Position numbers and translations under genes: made by a program
Shown: positions 38,695-45,951 of the stretch, one piece after another
How the letters are laid out: the number at the start of each line of letters is the position of its first letter
How positions within the stretch are numbered: the stretch's first letter is position 1
Assembly: GCA_965198025.1 (NCBI GenBank)
Contig: OZ240237.1
Span: 806,001 to 870,000 of the forward strand
Reading direction: 5' to 3'
DNA: 64,000 nucleotides
Source: CAYWWM01 sp965198025
GTDB taxonomy: Bacteria; Acidobacteriota; Terriglobia; 2-12-FULL-54-10
Notes under the pieces: generated by a model
What the model was told of the DNA's origin: nothing
The model's database searches: none
What the model saw: only the letters and a program-made list of their open reading frames with translations

Positions 38695-39072
38695 ATGCTC
38701 GATTCATTTTTGGTTCCGGAAATCACGGTAGAGGCGAACGGAGAAGGGGAGCCGGTCTCGCTCGGCGACGCTTCTGGCAAGACTTTTCTGCTGACGCTGG
38801 CCATCACCCGCATTCTGGAACAGCAGTCGCTCGACGTGAGCGTTTGGGGCTCGGCCGACGGCCAGGAATGGAGCGCGAAACCCCTGATCGCGTTTCCACA
38901 AAAGTTTTATCAGGGAGTGTCGCAGTTGCTGCTGGACCTGCACGACGTGCCCGACGTCAGATATTTGCGGACGAAATGGACTGTCAATCGCTGGGGTGTG
39001 GGTGACCCGAAGCCCCGCTTCAGCTTTTTGCTCAAGATTCAGGAACAGGCCCTCGCGGGCGTGGAACACTGA
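38695..39072 (+). CDS. Small conserved-type protein of unknown function
   Basis: The 125-residue cytosolic protein has no signal peptide. Alternating strands (FLVPEITVEANGEGEPVSLG; LDVSVWGSADGQEWSAKPLI) suggest a beta sandwich, ending with RYLRTKWTVNRWGVGDPKPR. No family is recognised. GGGAG precedes ATG at 38695; GTG at 38683 is an alternative start. It is followed closely by the NTP pyrophosphatase gene and has its own promoter-like sequence. Confidence 0.65.
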   Translation: MLDSFLVPEITVEANGEGEPVSLGDASGKTFLLTLAITRILEQQSLDVSVWGSADGQEWSAKPLIAFPQKFYQGVSQLLLDLHDVPDVRYLRTKWTVNRWGVGDPKPRFSFLLKIQEQALAGVEH

Positions 39073-39104
39073 ATCGGCCCGTTCGCCAGCGAGACTGTAC
39101 TCAC

Positions 39105-39767
39105 TTGCCGGTCATTTGGATCGCCTCCTCGAATCCCTCCAAGGTTGCTGAGTTTCAGTTGGGCGTGCGTCTGTCCCTGCCGCCGGGCGCGGAGGAGGAC
39201 GCCCCAAGCGACCTATGGACCGCCAGGCCGCTCCCGGACTTTCACCGCCTGCCGCCCTGCCCGGAAGACGCGCCGACGTTCGACGGCAACGCCGAGCAGA
39301 AAGTTCTTCACTATTCCCGCTTCGCCGAGGGACTGATGTTTGCAGATGACTCGGGCCTGGAAGTGGACGCGCTGCACGGCGCCCCGGGCGTCAAGTCCCG
39401 CCGTTTTGCCGGGCCGGAAGCCACCGGCGCTGACAACCGCGCCAAACTGCTGGTCTTGCTCGAGAGCGTCCCCATGCCGCAGCGCACGGCCCGGTTTGTC
39501 TGCGCGCTGGCCGTTGCGCGCGGAGGCAAGCTGATGGCGCGATTCCGCGCCGTGGCCGAAGGCTTCATCCTCACCTCCCCGCGCGGCGAAGGCGGCTTCG
39601 GCTACGACTCGCTCTTCCTGGACTCGGAAACCGGGAAAACGTTTGCTGAACTTTCCTCCGAAGAAAAACTGGCGCGCAGCCACCGCGGCCGCGCTCTGCA
39701 TGAACTGCTCGATTGGCTCGCCCCACAGTCTTCGCAGAAGGCGCAGGGCGCAACCCGTAGCGGGTAA
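39105..39767 (+). CDS. rdgB: Non-canonical purine NTP pyrophosphatase (RdgB/HAM1 family)
   Basis: The 220-residue enzyme hydrolyses ITP, dITP and XTP to monophosphates, clearing deaminated purines. Motifs are the N-terminal nucleotide loop ASSNPSKVAEF, the catalytic strand FADDSGLEVDAL, GAPGVKSRRFAG, and GEGGFGYDSLF followed by KTFAELSSEEKLARSHRGRA. The start is TTG at 39105, with no upstream ATG in frame. It lies 32 bp after the small protein and 9 bp before the methyltransferase, so the three probably form an operon. Confidence 0.93.
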   Translation: MPVIWIASSNPSKVAEFQLGVRLSLPPGAEEDAPSDLWTARPLPDFHRLPPCPEDAPTFDGNAEQKVLHYSRFAEGLMFADDSGLEVDALHGAPGVKSRRFAGPEATGADNRAKLLVLLESVPMPQRTARFVCALAVARGGKLMARFRAVAEGFILTSPRGEGGFGYDSLFLDSETGKTFAELSSEEKLARSHRGRALHELLDWLAPQSSQKAQGATRSG

Positions 39768-39776
39768 GGCGAAACA

Positions 39777-40388
39777 ATGTCCCGGCAGGAGCGCACAGCC
39801 TGGGATGAACGGTTTCGCGCCGGCGATCACGCCGGCGAGGACCCGGACCCGTTTCTGGCTCAGCTGGACGAGTACCTGGAAGTCCTGCCGGCCGCTCGGC
39901 GCCCCGCTCCCGGTTCGGGTTCCGCTGCCAGGCCGAAAGCGCTCGATCTTGCCTGCGGTGCGGGCCGCAACGCCGTCCATCTGGCCGCGCGAGGCTGGGA
40001 CGTAACGGCCTGTGACGTTTCTCTCGAAGGTCTTCGTTGCGCCCAAGCTCTGGCCGGCAAGCGCGGCGTCGGGCTGCGGCTCTTCTGCCAGGATCTCGAG
40101 TCCATTCAACTTCCCGTCGAACGGTTTGATCTGGTTCTCTGCTTTTTCTACCTGCAGCGCGACCTGGTTCCGCAGATCCGGGACGCGCTTCGCCCCGGCG
40201 GGTTGCTGGTCTACAAGACTTACACGACCGACCAGTTGCGCTTTCCCGGCCGTCCGCGTCACGCCACGCATATGCTTCGGCCCCAGGAGCTGCTCGAACT
40301 CTTCCGCGGTTTCCGTGTCTTGGTCTATCAGGAGGCGCTGCAAGGCCGCGGGGTGGCGCGCCTGATCGCCCGGAAGCCCGCTTCCTGA
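39777..40388 (+). CDS. Class I SAM-dependent methyltransferase (TehB-like)
   Basis: The 203-residue protein has a Rossmann methyltransferase core: motif I LDLACGAGRNAVHLAARG, acidic strand 2 DVTACDVS, motif II-like FDLVLCFFYL and GGLLVYKTYT. The size and the N-terminal WDERFRAGDH resemble TehB and thiopurine-type small-molecule methyltransferases. TehB-like enzymes can methylate chalcogen oxyanions. With a selenoprotein next door that is suggestive, but nothing in the sequence proves a selenium or tellurium substrate. Confidence 0.85.
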   Translation: MSRQERTAWDERFRAGDHAGEDPDPFLAQLDEYLEVLPAARRPAPGSGSAARPKALDLACGAGRNAVHLAARGWDVTACDVSLEGLRCAQALAGKRGVGLRLFCQDLESIQLPVERFDLVLCFFYLQRDLVPQIRDALRPGGLLVYKTYTTDQLRFPGRPRHATHMLRPQELLELFRGFRVLVYQEALQGRGVARLIARKPAS

Positions 40389-40429
40389 GAATTTCTGACG
40401 GCGGAATCTCCTTCCAGGTTTGCAAAGCG

Positions 40430-40458
40430 TTGCTCTCGTCCTCCGATTGCATTACAAT
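40430..40458 (+). promoter_or_regulatory. Candidate promoter of the rhodanese gene
   Basis: TTGCTC (40430-40435) and TACAAT (40453-40458) are separated by 17 bases. A strong ribosome site AGGAGG (40491-40496) lies just before the ATG at 40501. Confidence 0.6.
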
Positions 40459-40500
40459 TCCTTTGTTGTTCACAATGGAATTTTCTGCCCAGGAGGCACA

Positions 40501-40995
40501 ATGAGCAAACGAGGCATGATTGCGATTACAGTGCTGGCAGTGCTCCTGGTGCTCGCGATGCAGTTCCTGTCGAATCGCGAGACCGAAGCTGAGGTCCAGC
40601 AGAACGCATCGGACGCGGCTGGAGAGGCGGAGCATTCGCCGGCGCGGATCGCCGTGACCGAGTTGAAACGGAAACTCGACGCCGGCGAGCGGTTCCTTTT
40701 GATTGACGTGCGCGAAGACTACGAACTGGAAGAGGACGGTGCGATTGCCGGCGCCATTCATATTCCCGTGGCCGAGCTCGACGCGCGCATGCCGGACATC
40801 CCTAAGGACGCCGAAATCGTATTCTACTGAGCGGGAGGAGGGCGCGCGGAGCGCGCCGCAGCAAAATTCCTCGCCGCTGGATACCAATCGGCTGGTCCTT
40901 TCTGCGGAATCCGGGACTGGAAGGGCGAAGGCCTGGAAGTAGTCGACAAAGACCAGGTTCAGCGTCCCCCGGCAGGGCCGATTCAGCCCTCGTAG
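40501..40995 (+). CDS. Membrane-anchored rhodanese-like protein, probable selenoprotein (in-frame UGA = Sec110)
   Basis: The N-terminus is a signal anchor (MIAITVLAVLLVLAMQFL), followed by a rhodanese fold (ERFLLIDVREDYELEEDGAI; AGAIHIPVAELDARMP). After EIVFY the frame meets TGA at 40828-40830, exactly where rhodaneses place their active-site Cys. The same frame then continues with AGGGRAERAAAKFLAAGYQS and a tail containing GIRDWKGEGLEVVDKDQ, ending at TAG 40993-40995, so the full protein is 164 residues. A SECIS-like hairpin follows the UGA. Terminated at UGA it would be a 109-residue stub without a catalytic residue. The likely role is extracytoplasmic sulfur or selenium transfer or redox. 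Confidence 0.8.
40841..40857 (+). promoter_or_regulatory. SECIS-like stem-loop downstream of UGA
   Basis: GGCGCGC (40841-40847) pairs perfectly with GCGCGCC (40851-40857) around the loop GGA. The stem starts 10 bases after the UGA and the loop begins 17 bases after it. Bacterial SECIS elements are hairpins inside the coding region with a small loop holding G in its first two positions, about 16-37 bases after UGA, so this fits. The stem also encodes GRAER. Confidence 0.65.
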
Positions 40996-41050
40996 GCCAA
41001 GCCTGAGCGGCGAAGCTTACGGAGTTTTCTCCGAAACCTTGAATGAGCGG

Positions 41051-41086
41051 ACCCCTCCGTTTTCGTGGAGGGGTTTCGTTCGTTTT
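41051..41086 (+). terminator. Rho-independent terminator after the rhodanese gene
   Basis: ACCCCTCC (41051-41058) pairs with GGAGGGGT (41067-41074), followed by a T-rich run TTCGTTCGTTTT. It sits 55 bp after the TAG that ends the read-through frame. Confidence 0.8.
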
Positions 41087-41106
41087 CCGGTTGCCATTCT
41101 GAGAAG

Positions 41107-41141
41107 CTGAGAGCGGTGAGAAACCCGCACCGCTGGCTCAG
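41107..41141 (+). repeat. Long hairpin just before the ABC ATPase gene
   Basis: CTGAG-AGCGGTG (41107-41118) pairs with CACCGCT (41128-41134) and CTCAG (41137-41141) with a two-base bulge. It ends 10 bases before the first possible start and could influence translation. No known RNA family is matched. Confidence 0.45.
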
Positions 41142-41165
41142 ACTCTCACCATGCTTCTCTCTCGC

Positions 41166-41966
41166 ATGGAAAATATCCTTGAAATCCGGAACGTGACCGT
41201 CTATCGCGGCAGGACGCGTGTCTTTCAGAACCTGTCGCTCGAAATTCCTCTCGGGTGCCACGCTGTGATCCTCGGTCCCAACGGGGCGGGGAAATCTACC
41301 CTTCTGAAGCTGCTCTCCCGCGAGCTCTACCCCGTAGCCCGGCCCGGAAGCTCGGTCCGCGTTTTCGGCCAGGAGGAATGGAACGTCTGGGAGTTGCGCT
41401 CTCGTCTCGGCATCATTTCCGACGATCTGCAGACCGACTATTCCGGCAACGCCTCCGGCCGGGATGTGATCCTCTCCGGCCTGTACGCGAGCATCGGCCT
41501 GTGGCCGAACCAGACCTTCGATTCTTCCGACCGCGACCGCGCCGGCGAGATCATGGACCGGCTCGGAGTCGCCGGCTTGGCGAAGAAACCCTTCGGCGCC
41601 ATGTCCACCGGCGAGCGCCGCCGCTTCCTGCTCGGCCGCGCCCTGATCAGCGACCCCCAGGCTCTGGTGCTCGACGAGCCAACCGGCGGACTCGATCTCA
41701 AGGCGCGCTTTCAATACCTCGACATCGTTCGTGCCCTGATGGGGCAGGGAAAGACCGTGACCCTGGTCACCCACCACATCCACGAAATCCCGCCGGAGAT
41801 GGATCGCGTTCTGCTGCTCAAAGAGGGAAAAGTCGTTGCCGACGGCGAAAAGCAAAGTGTGCTGACCAGTGGCCGGCTCAGCAACCTGTTCGGAGTCCCC
41901 ATCCAGCTCCTGCGCGCCAACGGCTTTTACCAGGCCGTCCCGGCGCATCACCCCGCCCAGCGGTGA
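41166..41966 (+). CDS. Stand-alone ABC transporter ATP-binding protein
   Basis: The 266-residue ATPase has Walker A GPNGAGKST (37-45), a signature reading MSTGERRRFLLGRAL in place of the common LSGGQ, Walker B ALVLDEPTGGLDLKAR, and the switch His in LVTHHIHEIPPEMDRV. It most resembles the ModF/YlmA-type ATPases. No permease or binding protein is adjacent, so its partner or non-transport role is unknown. ATG at 41166 begins the conserved IRNVTVYRG strand; ATG at 41151 is also possible. Confidence 0.9.
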   Translation: MENILEIRNVTVYRGRTRVFQNLSLEIPLGCHAVILGPNGAGKSTLLKLLSRELYPVARPGSSVRVFGQEEWNVWELRSRLGIISDDLQTDYSGNASGRDVILSGLYASIGLWPNQTFDSSDRDRAGEIMDRLGVAGLAKKPFGAMSTGERRRFLLGRALISDPQALVLDEPTGGLDLKARFQYLDIVRALMGQGKTVTLVTHHIHEIPPEMDRVLLLKEGKVVADGEKQSVLTSGRLSNLFGVPIQLLRANGFYQAVPAHHPAQR

Positions 41967-42006
41967 GTTCGCTTCTTCAACTGAATACTGGCGTCATCCC
42001 GCGCGG

Positions 42007-42077
42007 CTTGTCCCGAGCGCAGTCGAGGGGCTTGTCCCGCCTGTCCCGAGATCGACCGAGGAAAGCCCAGTCGAGGG
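42007..42077. repeat. REP-like intergenic repeat (TGTCCCG / GTCGAGGG half-sites)
   Basis: Between 41967 and 42308 there is no gene. The stretch holds TGTCCCG at 42009, 42033 and 42042, and GTCGAGGG at 42022 and 42070, arranged like one intact and one degenerate copy of an element of the form TTGTCCCGAGCGCAGTCGAG. Similar short palindrome-type repeats are widespread between genes in large bacterial genomes. Confidence 0.55.
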
Positions 42078-42308
42078 AAGCGAGGGATTTGCTCTATAAG
42101 GCAGCGTTAGCTGCATAATGCTGGTAAATCACTCATGACACGCGCGTTGTTGCCATCTGTTCGACCATGATTCCCTCGTTGCTTCCCTCATTGTAGACGG
42201 GAATCTACGGGACCATCCAAGCCGTCCAAAGACCGCCGGCACGGCTCGTGCTGGCCATTCTGCTAGCGGTGACCGCCGCGGCGACGGCCACGCGATTCTG
42301 CCAGGCGT

Positions 42309-43079
42309 TCAAGTGGACGTGGTCGCTCTCGATCGCCCCTTGCAGCCCCTGGGGGCAACGGTTGCGCCTTTCATGGCGACGGTCGAAAAGATTGGGTCCG
42401 ATGGCATCAACTCGATGTCCTTTGCTTGTGTCTTTACGCTGATCGGTCTTCTGTCCTTGTCCGTGATCACAAAAGCAATTCGGTATTCCTTGATGCTTTG
42501 GTGGTCAGATGGTTTAAGGAAAAGGCGCCTGAGTGGATCCAGAATCGGTTTCATGGCTTCGTCGAAGTTCTCGTGATCCAGCATTACATGACGCTCGCCA
42601 TAGGAGACTGAATTGTCGCAAGTATGAATGCCGCAATCAGTAAACGATACGCTACTGGGCAGTTCGAGGTCGGTCCGCCATATCTGTTCGACTAGTAACT
42701 GGCTCAACCTAGATATGAAACACGCTTTGTCGATAATCTCAAACCAGTCGTCGTAGCAAGGATCAATGCTGCGCGCCAAGGCGATGCTCGGAGTACTCTG
42801 ACTTAGACAATAGATAAAGCAGTTTGGAAAGCTCTCGTTGCGCACCACTTTGGCCTTTGGTGCTATTTCGATGTTTTCCCATCCTAACCCGGTGTACTCC
42901 GATGCCCTCTTTCCTTTGAGTTCGACACCTGGCTTCTTGGAAAGACTAAAATGCCCCTCTTGGGCATCGCGGCGCAGGAACTCGGGATCGTCTGCACAAT
43001 AGGACCTTAGAGTCCCTAGACGGATAGTGCTGCATCCTCTTGGTATATTGTGCTCGCGTTTGCAGTATTTGATCAGCAA
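42309..43079 (-). CDS. Accessory protein of unknown function with lower-GC codon use
   Basis: The 256-residue protein has no signal peptide and begins LIKYCKREHNIPRGCSTIRL, GTLRSYCADDPEF. It contains SFPNCFIYCLSQSTPSI, YDDWFEIIDKACFI and a mid-region with SVSYGERHVMLDHENFDEAM. No family with a known role is recognised. The base composition is visibly poorer in G and C than the flanking genes, which points to transfer. The start is TTG at 43079 with GAGGAG upstream. Beside it lie a methyltransferase relic and a UDG-like gene, so a defence context is possible. Confidence 0.6.
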   Translation of the reverse strand: MLIKYCKREHNIPRGCSTIRLGTLRSYCADDPEFLRRDAQEGHFSLSKKPGVELKGKRASEYTGLGWENIEIAPKAKVVRNESFPNCFIYCLSQSTPSIALARSIDPCYDDWFEIIDKACFISRLSQLLVEQIWRTDLELPSSVSFTDCGIHTCDNSVSYGERHVMLDHENFDEAMKPILDPLRRLFLKPSDHQSIKEYRIAFVITDKDRRPISVKTQAKDIELMPSDPIFSTVAMKGATVAPRGCKGRSRATTST

Positions 43080-43282
43080 TCTACTTGCCTCTCCTCAGTA
43101 CCGCATACTCTAGTGTGCTTCAGCCTCGTGTTCGCCGACCATCAGGACTCGTCGAGAGGTTCCCATGATTGCCGTAAGTTGGTCGGGAGTCGCTGTGTCC
43201 GCACTCTTTGGTCCACCCAAATAAGCTAGCGAGTTAAGGGTGCTCGCTCGCGGCCGACTGTAACGCTCATGACGGCAACTCA

Positions 43283-43444
43283 TCAGCCACCGTTGAGCGC
43301 CATCAACTCGCGGAGCAGGTCGTCGTCGGAGATTTCCGCCGACCAACCGTACGCCGCGGCCACAGTGGCGGCAAGGGCTTCGTGGCATCGACGAGCCACT
43401 GCGGGCGGACGTTGTAGAGGTTCGTCAGCGTGCGCTTCCTGAGC
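43283..43444 (-). pseudogene. C-terminal relic of a COG1002/Eco57I-type DNA methyltransferase
   Basis: On the minus strand RKRTLTNLYNVRPQWLVDA in one frame is followed in another by CHEALAATVAAAYGWSAEIS and DDDLLRELMALNGG with a stop at 43283. Type II/BREX-like DNA methyltransferases commonly end with sequence of this kind. One missing base near 43385 (GCC ACG for GCC CAC G) accounts for the frame change. The rest of the gene is absent; upstream lies the end of a UDG-like gene. It is a remnant of a lost modification system. Confidence 0.65.
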
Positions 43445-44129
43445 GCCTTCGCCGCAGATGGCGAGCGGCTGCTTTGGCAACTCGCGTGAGATGCTTAGGA
43501 GCCCAACTGGACCACATGTTATATCCGGGCTGCCCGAGACTAGGGATCGTGAGTATCAACATTTCAGCACGACGACGAGACGAAAGGCCATCAGCGGGAC
43601 ACTTCGGCGGGTCCGGCAGATCGCACTGCAGAATCGACTTCAGTTTCTTCATCGCACCAACCCCATGAACTATCAGCACCCGGACGTCTATTGACGACAA
43701 CAGGAAACGGAAGATTTCCTCGCCATGCTTGGCGCCGCCGGCATGCGACTTGTCCCGGAGGTGTTTGCTCATCGGCGTGGAGTAGCAGATCACATTCGTT
43801 TCCAGGACGTTCTCGACGCCGACATCCTCAAGCTTGCCGACCAAGGCGTCAATGTTCTTGCGAGTACGACGAGAGGGCGAATCAGTCAACTCTTCGTACA
43901 GTCTTCGGCATTCTCCAGGAGGCCTGTTGAACAGAGCAGCTACGTGACGCTTGTGCGACACGGCGTCCGTACGGTAGCCGTTCCTCTGATTCATCCCGAC
44001 GACGAAAACGTTCGCCCGACGAGGATCGTCGAGTTTCGTCATCCAGGGCCTTGGATACTGGTTGTTCAGCGGCTTCACCAGTTCTCGGATGATGGACTCG
44101 AATTGTTTACGCCCGTATCGCTCCTTCAT
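43425..44129 (-). CDS. Uracil-DNA-glycosylase-superfamily-like protein
   Basis: The 234-residue protein starts MKERYGRKQFESIIRELVKP. ANVFVVGMNQRNGYR resembles the UDG catalytic strand (family form GxxPG / GxNP). Then come VLETNVICYSTPMSKHLRDK and the C-terminal strand VRVLIVHGVGAMKKLKS, with the His-Gly placed like UDG motif 2. The catalytic residues are not canonical, so activity is uncertain. The start lies 20 bp after the PQQ dehydrogenase stop, but composition and content relate it to the accessory patch. It overlaps the methyltransferase relic at its 3' end. Confidence 0.55.
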   Translation of the reverse strand: MKERYGRKQFESIIRELVKPLNNQYPRPWMTKLDDPRRANVFVVGMNQRNGYRTDAVSHKRHVAALFNRPPGECRRLYEELTDSPSRRTRKNIDALVGKLEDVGVENVLETNVICYSTPMSKHLRDKSHAGGAKHGEEIFRFLLSSIDVRVLIVHGVGAMKKLKSILQCDLPDPPKCPADGLSSRRRAEMLILTIPSLGQPGYNMWSSWAPKHLTRVAKAAARHLRRRRSGSAR

Positions 44130-44149
44130 CGTGCGGTCCCGCCTCTGCC

Positions 44150-45919
44150 CTACGGCAGAGCGAACACGTAGATGGCATTGTTGCGCACCAGGTGCATTCC
44201 CGGCACCTGCCGCTCGACCCCGCGCGTTCCCGACTGCCCCGAGCCGGTCATCACCGCGACGTACTGCTTGCCATCGACCGCATAGGTGATGGTGCTCATC
44301 TGCACCACGCCCCCTACGAGCGTTTCCCACAGAATGGTGCCGTCGTCGGCGTCGAGCGCGCGGAACCGCCGGTCCACGTCGCCCCAGAAGATCAGGTCGC
44401 CGGCCGTCGCCAGCACCGCGCCGTTGCTCGGAGTCCGCGCCGTATAGATGCGGTCCCAGCGTCCGGTGGACACGTCCAGCTTCGCCAGTCCTGTAAATTC
44501 GTCCAGATCAATGCCGGGGCGGGGAATTCCGACTCGCGGCCCGAATCCAGACGCGCTGCCCTCGTTCGCCGTCATGGTCAGGCACGAGTCGTGAAATGGA
44601 ATGTACAGCGAATTGTTGCCCGCATGGTACGCCGGTGGCCAGTAGCCCCGCGTGTTGAATGAGCAGACCAGCACCTCGTCGCCGTCTTGCTTGAAGACCT
44701 TGTCCATATTGATGTAGGTCTTGCCGGTCTCGGTATCGATCCGCGAGAGATGGAAATCCGGCGTGTCGATGGGGAACGGCATCGCCCAGAGAAATTCGCC
44801 GTTCGATCCGTCAACTACATAAATACCGCCGCCTTCGGCCACCGAGACCACGATGTCCCGCTCTTCGCCGCGCGGGATCCGCGAACTGATCCACTTCACC
44901 GCGCTCGGGTCTGGATTCACCGGCGTCCGGATCAGAAATTTCTCGTGCACGTGGTCGAGGTCCCAGTCGTCTCCGGGAAGCTCCTGATAATACCAGGCCA
45001 GTTCGCCCGTCTCCGCGTGGATCGCCACGGTCGAATTGCTATAGGCGTCGGCCGGCGCCATCTGCGGAATGTCGTTGATGTCCCCGTTATGGCGTTTCAG
45101 CCGCGTGTAGGGAGTCGGGTTGGCAATGCCCCAGTAGACCAGCCGTTTCGCGGGATCGTAGGACCCCGGCAGCCCCCACGCCGAGGCTTTGCGCTGCGGC
45201 ACCGGCACGCTGCCCCAGGAGTCGCCCGCCGGGTCGCCCGGCCCGGCCGTATTGTAGAACTTCCAGAGTTCCCGTCCCGTCCGCGCGTCGTGCGCCACCA
45301 GGTAGCAGCCGTCCTCGCGCGTTTCCGCGCCGCCGCACGCTCGTGCCGAGATCACCTTCCCTTCGGCGACGATCACGCCGGCAGTATGCTGCGCGCCTTT
45401 CCTGTAGTCGTGTGCGGCAGTCTCCCACCGCACCTCTCCCGTTCTCGCGTCGAGCGCCACCACGAAGCCGTCCGGCGCCGTGTAATAGACCATGTCCTCG
45501 AACATCGCGAGCGTCTTGGTGCGCGCCACGGCCGCCGTTCCAATGTAATTCCGCATGTCGTCGGGCAGCTGCCGCCGGTATTCCCAGATCTGGTCGCCGT
45601 TCGTGGCGTCCACCGCCAGCACCCCGGCTCCGGGCCGGATCGTGTACAGCACGCCGCGGTAGACGATCGGGATCGTCTCCTGCACGCCCTCCGGCAGCCC
45701 GCGCGACCACACCATCCGCAGCCGGCTCACGTTCTGTTTGTTGATCTCGTTGAGCGGGCTGAAGCGCTGCGCGTCGTACGTCCGGTTGAACATCAGCCAG
45801 TCGTTCGGGCTCGGGTTTTCGAGCATCTGCTGTGTCACCGGCTCGAAGCTCTCTCCCTGAGCCATGGCCGTAATCGTTCCAAATGCCGCGAAGATCACAA
45901 CGAATAAAATCCGGATCAT
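44150..45919 (-). CDS. PQQ-dependent dehydrogenase, methanol/ethanol type
   Basis: The 589-residue periplasmic quinoprotein probably oxidises an alcohol or aldehyde. The signal peptide is ILFVVIFAAFGTITAMAQ. Propeller-blade motifs recur (GVLAVDATNGDQIWEYRRQL; GFVVALDARTGEVRWETAAH; LAKLDVSTGRWDRIYTA). PELPGDDWDLDHV-like sequence near the middle carries the acidic catalytic region, and IYVFALP closes the propeller. The vicinal Cys-Cys of methanol dehydrogenases is replaced by RACGG. No haem-c domain is fused. GGAGG precedes ATG at 45919. Confidence 0.9.
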   Translation of the reverse strand: MIRILFVVIFAAFGTITAMAQGESFEPVTQQMLENPSPNDWLMFNRTYDAQRFSPLNEINKQNVSRLRMVWSRGLPEGVQETIPIVYRGVLYTIRPGAGVLAVDATNGDQIWEYRRQLPDDMRNYIGTAAVARTKTLAMFEDMVYYTAPDGFVVALDARTGEVRWETAAHDYRKGAQHTAGVIVAEGKVISARACGGAETREDGCYLVAHDARTGRELWKFYNTAGPGDPAGDSWGSVPVPQRKASAWGLPGSYDPAKRLVYWGIANPTPYTRLKRHNGDINDIPQMAPADAYSNSTVAIHAETGELAWYYQELPGDDWDLDHVHEKFLIRTPVNPDPSAVKWISSRIPRGEERDIVVSVAEGGGIYVVDGSNGEFLWAMPFPIDTPDFHLSRIDTETGKTYINMDKVFKQDGDEVLVCSFNTRGYWPPAYHAGNNSLYIPFHDSCLTMTANEGSASGFGPRVGIPRPGIDLDEFTGLAKLDVSTGRWDRIYTARTPSNGAVLATAGDLIFWGDVDRRFRALDADDGTILWETLVGGVVQMSTITYAVDGKQYVAVMTGSGQSGTRGVERQVPGMHLVRNNAIYVFALP

Positions 45920-45951
45920 GGTCCCTTCCTCCTTCGATTCACTTTTAGGGG

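Noticed and set aside
40501..40830. Rhodanese as a finished 109-residue protein or a plain pseudogene
   Set aside because: The protein would end one residue before the catalytic position, while the frame beyond is intact rhodanese sequence up to a second stop with a terminator after it. A UGA, not UAA or UAG, with a SECIS-like hairpin favours recoding. A simple nonsense mutation remains possible.
41101..41150. TPP-riboswitch-like words (CTGAGA and AACCCG) before the ABC ATPase
   Set aside because: The essential second half (CCTGATCTGGATAATGCCAGCG-type sequence) is missing, and the segment is explained by a simple bulged hairpin.
44687..45907. 406-codon open frame on the plus strand
   Set aside because: It is antisense to the PQQ dehydrogenase and has Arg/His-rich composition without a recognisable fold.
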